In this document: piece by piece, positions 54,998 through 62,678 of the stretch
How the letters are laid out: each line of letters opens with the position of its first letter
Numbering within the stretch: position 1 is the stretch's first letter
Source: Streptomyces katrae
GTDB lineage: Bacteria; Actinomycetota; Actinomycetes; Streptomycetales; Streptomycetaceae
Direction of reading: 5' to 3'
DNA length: 64,000 bases
Assembly (NCBI RefSeq): GCF_000717655.1
Contig: NZ_JNZY01000017.1
Location: 124,001-188,000 of the forward strand
Notes under the pieces: generated by a model
The model's database searches: none
The model's input: only the letters and a program-made list of their open reading frames with translations
Told to the model about the DNA's origin: nothing
Translations under genes and position numbers: made by a program

Positions 54998-55966
54998 TCA
55001 GCCCTTCGCCAGGGCGGTCTTGCGGTGGCGGGCGAACTCGGCCTCGTGGTCGGAGCCGCCGATGCAGCCCCACGGGAACTCGCTCGCGCGGTCGCCGAGG
55101 GCCCGGAAGTGCGCAGCCGCCCCGGCGTGCCGGCCGGCCGCGCAGTGTGCGGCGGCGAAGGCGCTGTGCGCGCCGACGAGCTGGTGGGCCTCGGCGCGGG
55201 CCGCGGGGTGCAGGACCGAGTGCGCGGCGGCGACGAGGAGGGCCTGCCGGGTGTCCACGCCGCGCAGATACGTTTCGGCGGCCCGGTCGCCCGCCCGCTC
55301 CCGCAGCTCCAGGTACTGCTCCATCTGCGCGATGGCGACCAGGGCGCCGTTCGGGCTCCCGGGCGGCGCTGCCCTCGCGCACTCCGCGGCGAAGCCGTGC
55401 GCGGACTCCCGCGTTCCGCCCCACTTGGGGCAGATCTGCCGGAGCAGCTGCTGCCGGCCGGGGTAGTGGTGCGGGTGGTGCTCGACGAGCCGTTCGTAGC
55501 CGCGCCGGGTCTCCCCCAGGCCGAGCTCGAGGCCGCGCGAGGTGATGACGCGCAGGTACCAGGCGAGCGCGTACTGCGGGTGCTCGGCGCAGACGTCGAT
55601 GAGGAGCACCTCCGCGCGCCGCAGGTGGGCGTGGAACTCGCCGAACTGCTGCCGCGTCACGTGCTGGGCGCGGTACCCGGAACCGATGGTCCAGCCGGCC
55701 TGGATCAGCCGGTCGGCGAGCAGGGAGCGGGCCAGCGGGCCCCGCGGGTCGCGGTCCACGGCCTGCCGCAGGAACCCGTCGTGGTCGGGGATCCCGGCGA
55801 CGACCCGGCAGGCGAGGGCGCGGTCGTCCTCGTCGGAGTGTGCCTCGAAGGCGGCGGCCACGGCGTCCCCGTCGTGCCGCAGGACGGCGTCGCGCAGGGC
55901 GCCGAGAGCGGGGATGCGGTCGCCGGGCGCGAACACGGGCCGGCCGGGCGGGGGGTGAGCAGACAC
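54998..55966 (-). CDS. Hypothetical repeat-type (TPR-like) protein
   Basis: 322 residues from GTG 55966 (MSAHPPPGRPVFAPGDRIPA). It is all-helical and Ala/His/Arg-rich, with helical pairs such as AHLRRAEVLLIDVCAEHPQY, ALAWYLRVITSRGLELGLGE and HSAFAAAHCAAGRHAGAAAH that resemble degenerate TPR units. No catalytic motif. It is 10 bp upstream of the M16-like gene in one operon, so it may bind or regulate that peptidase (inference). The promoter predicts a leaderless mRNA. Confidence 0.7.
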   Translation of the reverse strand: MSAHPPPGRPVFAPGDRIPALGALRDAVLRHDGDAVAAAFEAHSDEDDRALACRVVAGIPDHDGFLRQAVDRDPRGPLARSLLADRLIQAGWTIGSGYRAQHVTRQQFGEFHAHLRRAEVLLIDVCAEHPQYALAWYLRVITSRGLELGLGETRRGYERLVEHHPHHYPGRQQLLRQICPKWGGTRESAHGFAAECARAAPPGSPNGALVAIAQMEQYLELRERAGDRAAETYLRGVDTRQALLVAAAHSVLHPAARAEAHQLVGAHSAFAAAHCAAGRHAGAAAHFRALGDRASEFPWGCIGGSDHEAEFARHRKTALAKG

Positions 55967-55972
55967 GCGCGG

Positions 55973-56000
55973 ATCATAGGGCCGCAGCAGCGGCCGCCAA
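55973..56000 (-). promoter_or_regulatory. Leaderless promoter of the TPR-like / M16-like operon
   Basis: On the minus strand TTGGCG (55995-56000) and TATGAT (55973-55978) are spaced by 16 bp, and TATGAT ends 6 nt before GTG 55966. Confidence 0.65.
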
Positions 56001-56047
56001 CAGGGATTTCTGCCGAACGTGCCTGCTCGGAGACGCCCTTGGAGCGA

Positions 56048-56527
56048 TCAGTCGCTGATCTTCCTGGCCGTGCCGAAGGCGACGAAGCCGCCGATGACGA
56101 GGAAGACGTAGTCCATCGCCTCCGCGCCCTCCTGCCAGATGTCGTTGAGACCGCCGACGCCCGCGTGGCTCAGCACGTCGCCGAGGCCGACGTTGCCGTA
56201 GTCCGCCAGCGCCAGCGCGATGTAGAACAACTGTCCGAGGTAGACGGCGCCGAGCGAGAGGATCGCGCCGACCACGGGGAGCACGGGGTTCTTGCCGCCG
56301 AGCTTTCCGGCGGCGAAGCCGACCAGGATGCCCACGCCGACCGCCGCGTAGCCGACCTGGCGGTCGATCGCGTTCATGATCCCGCCGTACGCGGCGGCCG
56401 CGGCCAGGGCGGCGACCAGGGCCGCGGCGATGCCGAGGCCGATGTTGCCGGTCCGCGCGGGCTCGGCCGGGTACGGGACGGCCGGGGTCGCGGAGTCGGG
56501 CGCGGGCGGCTGGACGTGCTGGCTCAT
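56048..56527 (-). CDS. Hypothetical membrane protein
   Basis: 159 residues from ATG 56527 (MSQHVQPPAPDSATPAVPYP), with GGGGGGA 7 nt upstream. A Pro-rich N-terminus of about 30 residues is followed by four hydrophobic segments (GLGIAAALVAALAAAAAYGG, AAVGVGILVGFAAG, LPVVGAILSLGAVYLGQLFY, MDYVFLVIGGFVAFGTARK). Function unknown. Confidence 0.7.
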   Translation of the reverse strand: MSQHVQPPAPDSATPAVPYPAEPARTGNIGLGIAAALVAALAAAAAYGGIMNAIDRQVGYAAVGVGILVGFAAGKLGGKNPVLPVVGAILSLGAVYLGQLFYIALALADYGNVGLGDVLSHAGVGGLNDIWQEGAEAMDYVFLVIGGFVAFGTARKISD

Positions 56528-56665
56528 GGAGAAATCCCCCCCAGGGATTCGGGCATACGCGTGGGCGTGCGCAGGGAACGCAGGGTGCCGAAGGCGTATG
56601 TGCGAGATAAGTCGCCGCAGGCTAGCAGCCCGCTCCGACATCCGGAGAAGGGATTTGCGGCGTGG

Positions 56666-57895
56666 TCAGAGTCGGTGTGCCGCACCCGCCGGGCTGGCGC
56701 CGCGGGTGTCCAGCAGCAACTGCGCCTTCACCGCCAGACCTTGGAGGTCGTACGTGCGGTGGTGCTGGAGCAGGATCGTCAGATCGGCGTTCGCGGCGGC
56801 CTCGTACAACGATTCGGCCCGGGGGACGGGCTGGTCCCTGACGCGCCATCCGGCGATGTACGGGTCGTGATAGCTGATCAGTGCGCCGAGGTCGAGCAGG
56901 CGGCTGGCGATCTCGCAGGCCGGCGAGCCCTCCTGGTCGCCCAGATCCGGCTTGTAGGTGACGCCGAGCAGCAGGACCCGGGCCCCGCGGGCCGATTTCC
57001 CGTGCTCGTTCAGCAGGGTGGCGGAACGCTGGATGACGTACTGGGGCATGCGGCTGTTGATCTCCTGCGCCAGCCCGACCATGCGCAAGGGGTGGCCCGG
57101 GGTGCGGGTGGTGTGGGGGAGGTAGTTGGGGTCGAGGGGAACGCTGTGGCCGCCGACTCCCGGGCCGGGCCGGAAGGCCTGGAATCCGTACGGCTTGGTC
57201 TCGGCGCAGCGGATGACGTCCCACAGGTCGACGCCGAGGTCGTGGCAGAGCACCGCCATCTCGTTCATGAGGGCGATGTTGACGTGCCGGTAGTTGGTCT
57301 CCAGCAGCTGCACGGTCTCGGCCTCGCGCAGGCCGCGCGCGCGGACCACCTTCTCGGTGAGCCGGGCGTAGAAGGCGTGTGCGGACTCGGTGCAGGCGGG
57401 GGTGAGGCCGCCGATCACCTTGGGGGTGTTGGCGACGCCGTGGGTGCGGTTGCCCGGGTCGAGGCGGCTGGGGGAGTAGGCCAGGTGGAAGTCCCGGCCG
57501 GCGCGCAGTCCGGAGCCGGCCTCGAGGATCGGGCGCAGGTACTCCTCGGTGACGCCCGGGTGGGCGGCGGATTCGAGGATGACGGTGGTGTGCGGGCGCA
57601 GCCGGGCGGCGAGCGTGCGGCCCGCCTCGCCGACGGCGGAGAGGTCGAGCGCGCGGTCGGCGCCGAGCTGGGTGGGGGCGCAGATGACGGCGGTGCGGAC
57701 CCGGCCGAGTTCGGCGGGGTTGGTGGTGACCCGGAAGCCGGCGGCCGACATGCGGCGGACCTCGGCGGCGGTGAGGGTGGAGTCCGTGGCCGGACCGCTG
57801 TCGTAGCCGACCGTCTCGATTCCGGCGGCGACGGCCGCCTGGGCCAGCGGGAGGCCGAGGTGGCCGAGTCCGATGACGGCGAGATCTGCGGGCAT
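56666..57895 (-). CDS. Nucleotide-sugar dehydrogenase (UDP-glucose/GDP-mannose dehydrogenase family), Cys replaced by Ser
   Basis: 409 residues from ATG 57895 (MPADLAVIGLGHLGLPLAQA), GAAGGGA upstream. The family oxidises nucleotide-sugar C6 to the acid in two NAD steps. NAD-binding GLGHLGLP (about 9-16), central ETNYRHVNIALMNEMAVLCH with the catalytic Lys region, and the loop GPGVGGHSVPLDPNYLPH are seen; the last normally reads GGHCIPxDP, so the catalytic Cys is Ser251 here. The C-terminal VLLLGVTYKPDLGDQEGSPA is normal. Substrate unknown. Activity may be changed or lost. Confidence 0.88.
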   Translation of the reverse strand: MPADLAVIGLGHLGLPLAQAAVAAGIETVGYDSGPATDSTLTAAEVRRMSAAGFRVTTNPAELGRVRTAVICAPTQLGADRALDLSAVGEAGRTLAARLRPHTTVILESAAHPGVTEEYLRPILEAGSGLRAGRDFHLAYSPSRLDPGNRTHGVANTPKVIGGLTPACTESAHAFYARLTEKVVRARGLREAETVQLLETNYRHVNIALMNEMAVLCHDLGVDLWDVIRCAETKPYGFQAFRPGPGVGGHSVPLDPNYLPHTTRTPGHPLRMVGLAQEINSRMPQYVIQRSATLLNEHGKSARGARVLLLGVTYKPDLGDQEGSPACEIASRLLDLGALISYHDPYIAGWRVRDQPVPRAESLYEAAANADLTILLQHHRTYDLQGLAVKAQLLLDTRGASPAGAAHRL

Positions 57896-57987
57896 GGGGT
57901 GCCGTCCCTTCCCTGGCATGCATGAGGGGGCTGGGTGCGCAAGTCCTGTGGACCGTGCGGGTCCAGGTGTGGAGCTGGCGCGATGTC

Positions 57988-57993
57988 AGACTA
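57988..57993 (-). promoter_or_regulatory. Candidate -10 of the nucleotide-sugar dehydrogenase gene
   Basis: TAGTCT on the minus strand; CGACAC 18 bp upstream is a mediocre -35. The leader would be about 85 nt. The region 57896-58157 is divergent with glpD and carries an AT-rich stretch TATATATGA at 57998-58005. Confidence 0.35.
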
Positions 57994-58157
57994 GGCGTAT
58001 ATATGACCGATGTGTCGTATTACGGGGTGATGGTCGCCGTTGTGTTGTCCACAGGCGGTGGCTGATGTGGGTGCGGCGGGTCAGAATCGAGGGCGGGGGA
58101 TGTGAGCGGGATCACCCGCACCGCGCGGGGAACACCCGCACCGAACGGGAGGCAGCC

Positions 58158-59864
58158 GTGAGGACAGCGACACTGGGGCCGGTCCAGCGCGAAGAGGCGC
58201 TCGCCCGGATGGCCGAGCGGGAACTGGACGTGCTGGTGGTGGGCGCGGGCGTGGTGGGCGCCGGCACCGCCCTCGATGCCGCGACCAGAGGCCTCTCGAC
58301 GGGGCTGGTGGAGGCCCGGGACTGGGCGTCCGGCACGTCCAGCCGGTCGAGCAAGCTGATCCACGGCGGCCTGCGGTACCTGGAGATGCTGGACTTCGCG
58401 CTCGTACGGGAGGCCCTGAAGGAGCGCGGCCTGCTGCTGGGGCGGCTCGCCCCGCACCTGGTCAAGCCCGTGCCGTTCCTGTACCCGCTGCAGCACAAGG
58501 GCTGGGAGCGGTTCTACGCCGGATCGGGCGTCGCACTGTACGACGCGATGTCGGTGTCCAGCGGGCACGGGCGGGGGCTGCCGGTACACCGGCACCTGTC
58601 GCGCAAGCGCGCGCTGCGGGTCGCTCCGGCGCTGCGCAAGGACGCGCTGGTGGGGGCGCTGCAGTACTACGACGCCCAGATGGACGATGCGCGGTTCGTG
58701 ACCACGCTGGTCCGGACGGCCGCGGCGTACGGGGCGCAGTGCGCCAACCGGGCGAGGGTGGTCGGCTTCCTGCGCGAGGGGGAGCGGGTCGTCGGGGCGC
58801 GCGTGCAGGACGTGGAGGGCGGCGGCCAGTACGAGATCCGCGCGCGGCAGATCGTGAACGCGACCGGGGTGTGGACGGACGACACGCAGGCGCTGATCGG
58901 GGAGCGGGGGCAGTTCCACGTCCGCGCGTCGAAGGGCATCCACCTGGTCGTCCCGAAGGACCGGATCCACTCCTCGACGGGCCTGATCCTGAGGACGGAG
59001 AAATCCGTGCTGTTCGTGATCCCGTGGGGGCGGAGCTGGATCGTGGGGACCACGGACACGGACTGGGACCTCGACAAGGCACATCCGGCGGCGTCCAGCG
59101 CGGACATCGACTACCTGCTGGAGCACGTGAACGCGGTGCTGGCGGTGCCGCTCACGCGGGACGACGTGCAGGGGGTGTACGCGGGCCTGCGGCCGCTGCT
59201 GGCCGGGGAGTCGGACGCGACGAGCAAGCTCTCGCGCGAGCACACGGTGGCGCATCCCGTGCCGGGGCTGGTGGTGGTCGCGGGCGGCAAGTACACGACG
59301 TACCGGGTCATGGCGAAGGACGCGGTGGACGAGGCGGTGCACGGGCTGGACCAGCGGGTCGCGGAGTGCGTGACGGAAGACGTGCCGCTGGTGGGGGCGG
59401 AGGGGTACCGGGCGCTGTGGAACGGGCGGGCCGGGATCGCGGCCCGGACGGGCCTTCATGCGGTGCGGGTGGAGCACCTGTTGAACCGGTACGGCTCGAT
59501 GACGGACGAACTGCTGGACCTGATCGCGGCGGACCCCGGGCTGGCGAAGCCGCTGGGCGGGGCGGACGACTACCTGCGGGCGGAGGTGGTGTACGCGGCT
59601 TCGCACGAGGGTGCGCGGCATCTGGACGACGTGCTGACGCGGCGGACGCGGATCTCGATCGAGACGTTCGACCGGGGGACGCGGTCGGCGCGGGAGTGCG
59701 CGGAGCTGATGGCTCCGGTCCTGGGGTGGGACGAGCAGCAGATCGCGAAGGAAGTGGAACACTACGACAAGCGGGTGCAGGCGGAACGGGAATCGCAGCG
59801 TCAGCCGGACGACCAGACGGCGGACGCGGCGCGGTTGGGGGCTCCCGACATCGTTCCGTTGTAA
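58158..59864 (+). CDS. glpD: Aerobic glycerol-3-phosphate dehydrogenase
   Basis: 568 residues from GTG 58158 (MRTATLGPVQREEALARMAE), GGGAGG upstream. The membrane-associated flavoenzyme oxidises glycerol-3-phosphate to dihydroxyacetone phosphate and feeds the quinone pool. The FAD motif is VLVVGAGVVGAGTALDAATR (about 22-41); SSRSSKLIHGGLRYLEMLDF, NATGVWTDDTQAL and VVAGGKYTTYRVMAKDAVDE are conserved. The C-terminal domain of DAO family (about 400-540) follows. The longer frame upstream is not used. Confidence 0.96.
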   Translation: MRTATLGPVQREEALARMAERELDVLVVGAGVVGAGTALDAATRGLSTGLVEARDWASGTSSRSSKLIHGGLRYLEMLDFALVREALKERGLLLGRLAPHLVKPVPFLYPLQHKGWERFYAGSGVALYDAMSVSSGHGRGLPVHRHLSRKRALRVAPALRKDALVGALQYYDAQMDDARFVTTLVRTAAAYGAQCANRARVVGFLREGERVVGARVQDVEGGGQYEIRARQIVNATGVWTDDTQALIGERGQFHVRASKGIHLVVPKDRIHSSTGLILRTEKSVLFVIPWGRSWIVGTTDTDWDLDKAHPAASSADIDYLLEHVNAVLAVPLTRDDVQGVYAGLRPLLAGESDATSKLSREHTVAHPVPGLVVVAGGKYTTYRVMAKDAVDEAVHGLDQRVAECVTEDVPLVGAEGYRALWNGRAGIAARTGLHAVRVEHLLNRYGSMTDELLDLIAADPGLAKPLGGADDYLRAEVVYAASHEGARHLDDVLTRRTRISIETFDRGTRSARECAELMAPVLGWDEQQIAKEVEHYDKRVQAERESQRQPDDQTADAARLGAPDIVPL

Positions 59865-60040
59865 GTCCGGGATCCGGAGGGGGGAACCGCGGACCCGGGG
59901 CGCCCGTCCGTTGCGGAGTGAGGAACAATGAGGGTTCTGCCGGGGCGGGTTACCGCGCGGGTTCTCCCGGGGCGGGCCGCCGGGGACCCCGGAGGCTGCC
60001 GGAGCAGCCGGAGCAGGCGGCACGATCGCAGAGGGGACGC

Positions 60041-62557
60041 ATGTCGAAGCCGGAGCACACCGAGTCGCCCGCCGAGTCGCCTGCGGCGAAGCAGGACCGG
60101 GCGAAGCCTGTGTCGGCGGAGCCGGAGTCGCCTGCGGCGAAGCAGGACGGCCACCCGAACCCTGCCACGCCGCCCACGGCGAAGCCGCCCGTGCTGCCTG
60201 CGGCAAAGCCGGACGCGGACGAGCCTGCGGCCTCGCCTGCGCCGAAGCCGGCGGCCGCGGTTGCGGGGTCCGAGGACCCCGAGCCTGCCGGGGCGAAGGC
60301 GGACCTGAGCAAGCCTGCGTCTGCCACCGGGGCGGCGAAGGCTGCGGGTGGTTCCGCCGAAGGCGGGAAGCCGGCACCGGGCCGGGCCGGTAGTGGTGCG
60401 CCTGAGGGCGCGAAGCCGGTCGGCTCGCCGACGGCCAAACCTGTCGCGGCGTCGGCCGAGCCGGTGAAGCCGGAGGCCAAGGAGCCTGCTGCGGCGAAGG
60501 CTGCGGCGGCGTCTGCCCGGGGCGAGGACAAGAAGCCTGTTGCGGCGGGGAATTCCGTCGTCGAGAAGGCCGATGCCGTGGCCGCTGCCGTCAAGGCGGC
60601 TGCTGCCAAGGCTGCCGAGGGCGGGCAGGACGAGGGGCGGCTGCTCGCGCGGCGCTACCGGCTGCGCGAAGTGCTCGGCAAGGGCGGCATGGGCACGGTC
60701 TGGCGCGCCGAGGACGAGACCCTCGGCCGGACCGTCGCCGTCAAGGAACTCCGCTTCAGCAGCGGCGTCGACGAGGACGAGAAGCGCCGCCTCATCACCC
60801 GCACCCTGCGCGAAGCCAAGGCCATCGCCCGGATCCGCAGCGGCGGCGCCGTCACCGTCTTCGACGTCGTCGACGAGGACGCCCGCCCGTGGATCGTCAT
60901 GGAGCTCATCGAGGGCCCCTCGCTCGCCGAGTTCATCCGCGAACAGGGCCCGCTGACCCCCCACCGCGCCGCCGAGGTCGGCCTCGCCGTCCTCGACGTG
61001 CTCCGCGCCGCGCACGGCCAGGGCATCCTGCACCGGGACGTGAAGCCGTCCAACGTGCTCATCGCCCGCACCGGCCGCGTCGTCCTCACGGACTTCGGCA
61101 TCGCCCAGGTCGAGGGCGACCCCTCCGTCACCTCCACCGGCATGCTCGTCGGCGCCCCCTCGTACATCTCCCCCGAGCGCGCCCGCGGCCAGAAGCCCGG
61201 CCCGCCCGCCGACATGTGGTCCCTCGGCGGACTGCTCTACGCGGCCGTCGAGGGCGTGCCCCCGTACGACAAGGGGTCCGCGCTCGCCACCCTCACCGCC
61301 GTCATGACCGAGCCGGTGGATCCGCCCAAGAACGCGGGTCCGCTGACCGAGGTCATCTACGGCCTGCTGGCCAAGGACCCGGCCCGCCGCCTCGACGACG
61401 AGCGCGCCCGGGCGATGCTCACCGCCGTCATCAACGCGCCGGAGCCGGCGCCCGCCCCGGTCCTCGCTCCGGCCGTCGAGGAGACCCGGCAGATCTCGCT
61501 GGCGGACGCCAAGGAGGCCGCGGCCAAGGTCACCGCCGAAAAGGCTGCCGAAAAGGCCGCCGAGAAGGCGGAGAAGAAGGAGCGCGAGCGGCTCGAGCGC
61601 GAGCAGCGCGAGCGGGCCCGCGCTGCGCTGAAGGCGACCCGCAAGGCCGCGGCGGCCGCAGCGGCGGCGACGGCGGCCTCGGCGGCCGAGCCCCCGGCGG
61701 CGGGCAAGCGCTCGCCGGTCGCGGCGCCGCTCACCGACGTCATGTCCCGCCGCACCATCGCCCTGGCGATAGCGGGTGTGGTCGTCGCCCTCGCCGTCAT
61801 CGGATCCCTGATCGCGTACGCGTTCAGCGGTGACGACCCGTCCGACAAGAAGGAGGAGGGCAAGGGCGCTCCGGGGACGTCTGCTTCCGGGACGCCGAAC
61901 CCCAGCGGATCCGCCAAGACCGGCGAGACCAACGCCACCGCGGGCAAGGGCGGCACCGGCACCACCACCGGCACCGGCGGCACCCAGCCCAGCCAGGGGC
62001 AGTCCCCGGGCGGGCAGCAGGGCCAGGGCCAGGGGCAGAGCCAGGGCCAGGGGCAGAGCCAGGGGCAGGGCACCTCGCCGGGCGGTCCCGGAGGCGGACT
62101 GCCCGACGGCTACGCCAAGGTGACGGACCCTGGGTTCCACTTCTCCATGGCGATGCCGTCGGGCTTCAAGGTGACGGCCATAGCCGGCGAGAACTCCGGA
62201 GCGATATACAGCCGCGACGGCGGCTTCCCGCGCATCCAGGTCGACTACACCGCCAGCCCCGGCAACGACGCCCGCGCCGCGTGGGCGGAAGCGGTCGCCG
62301 GAACGGCGAGCTCCAGCACGAACTACCGGACGATCCGGATCGACGCGACGGAGTACAACGGCTACCCGACCGTCGCCGACTGGGAGTTCGAGCGGGAGCA
62401 GAAGGGCATCAAGGTCCGCGTGCTCAACCGCGGCTTCAAGGTGGACGCGAAGCACGGCTACGCCATCATGATCAGCTGCGCGGCGGACCAGTGGGACGGG
62501 CCGGAGTGCACGACGATGCGCAACACGGCGTTCGCGACCTTCCAGCCGCTCGGCTGA
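60041..62557 (+). CDS. Transmembrane serine/threonine protein kinase
   Basis: 838 residues from ATG 60041 (MSKPEHTESPAESPAAKQDR), GAGGGG upstream. Unusually, about 200 residues of Ala/Pro/Lys/Glu low-complexity sequence precede the kinase. The kinase (about 205-465) is complete: glycine loop GKGGMGTVW from about 213, Lys235 in VAVKEL, HRD at 331-333 in HRDVKPSNVLI, DFG at 351-353, and SYISPERARG. Then an Ala/Glu/Lys coiled-coil-like stretch, one transmembrane helix (about 570-593), a Gly/Gln repeat linker and an extracellular domain (about 690-838) of unknown ligand with a Cys pair near the end. Target unknown. Confidence 0.93.
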   Translation: MSKPEHTESPAESPAAKQDRAKPVSAEPESPAAKQDGHPNPATPPTAKPPVLPAAKPDADEPAASPAPKPAAAVAGSEDPEPAGAKADLSKPASATGAAKAAGGSAEGGKPAPGRAGSGAPEGAKPVGSPTAKPVAASAEPVKPEAKEPAAAKAAAASARGEDKKPVAAGNSVVEKADAVAAAVKAAAAKAAEGGQDEGRLLARRYRLREVLGKGGMGTVWRAEDETLGRTVAVKELRFSSGVDEDEKRRLITRTLREAKAIARIRSGGAVTVFDVVDEDARPWIVMELIEGPSLAEFIREQGPLTPHRAAEVGLAVLDVLRAAHGQGILHRDVKPSNVLIARTGRVVLTDFGIAQVEGDPSVTSTGMLVGAPSYISPERARGQKPGPPADMWSLGGLLYAAVEGVPPYDKGSALATLTAVMTEPVDPPKNAGPLTEVIYGLLAKDPARRLDDERARAMLTAVINAPEPAPAPVLAPAVEETRQISLADAKEAAAKVTAEKAAEKAAEKAEKKERERLEREQRERARAALKATRKAAAAAAAATAASAAEPPAAGKRSPVAAPLTDVMSRRTIALAIAGVVVALAVIGSLIAYAFSGDDPSDKKEEGKGAPGTSASGTPNPSGSAKTGETNATAGKGGTGTTTGTGGTQPSQGQSPGGQQGQGQGQSQGQGQSQGQGTSPGGPGGGLPDGYAKVTDPGFHFSMAMPSGFKVTAIAGENSGAIYSRDGGFPRIQVDYTASPGNDARAAWAEAVAGTASSSTNYRTIRIDATEYNGYPTVADWEFEREQKGIKVRVLNRGFKVDAKHGYAIMISCAADQWDGPECTTMRNTAFATFQPLG
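60074..60148 (+). repeat. 24-bp direct repeat in the kinase N-terminus
   Basis: GAGTCGCCTGCGGCGAAGCA plus GGAC occurs at 60074-60097 and identically at 60125-60148, both encoding ESPAAKQD. Identity at the DNA level indicates recent slippage or duplication. Confidence 0.85.
62022..62076 (+). repeat. Gln/Gly-coding repeat in the kinase extracellular linker
   Basis: A run of CAGGGC/CAGGGGCAGAGC units encodes (QG)n and QGQSQG repeats between the membrane helix and the sensor domain. Likely a flexible spacer and prone to length change. Confidence 0.8.
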
Positions 62558-62678
62558 GCAGCCGCTCGCCACGAGTCGCCACGAGCCTTTCCAGGCCCGG
62601 GACGCGGGCGCCCTGCGCGACGTATCGTGGCTGCGGGGCCATGGGACACGTGCGCCCCCAGCACTCGGGGGAGGCGGA

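Noticed and set aside
54560..57925. 1121-codon plus-strand open frame across four minus-strand genes
   Set aside because: It runs through intergenic regions as well as the genes, has no ribosome-binding site or domain, and consists of Gly/Arg/Val-rich shadow sequence.
59928..60040. Small ORF starting at ATG 59928 between glpD and the kinase gene
   Set aside because: It overlaps the kinase in another frame for most of its length, and its Arg/Pro composition is that of a shadow frame.
59801..62572. 923-codon minus-strand open frame opposite the kinase
   Set aside because: The kinase on the plus strand has all catalytic motifs; the antisense frame is a codon-bias artefact.
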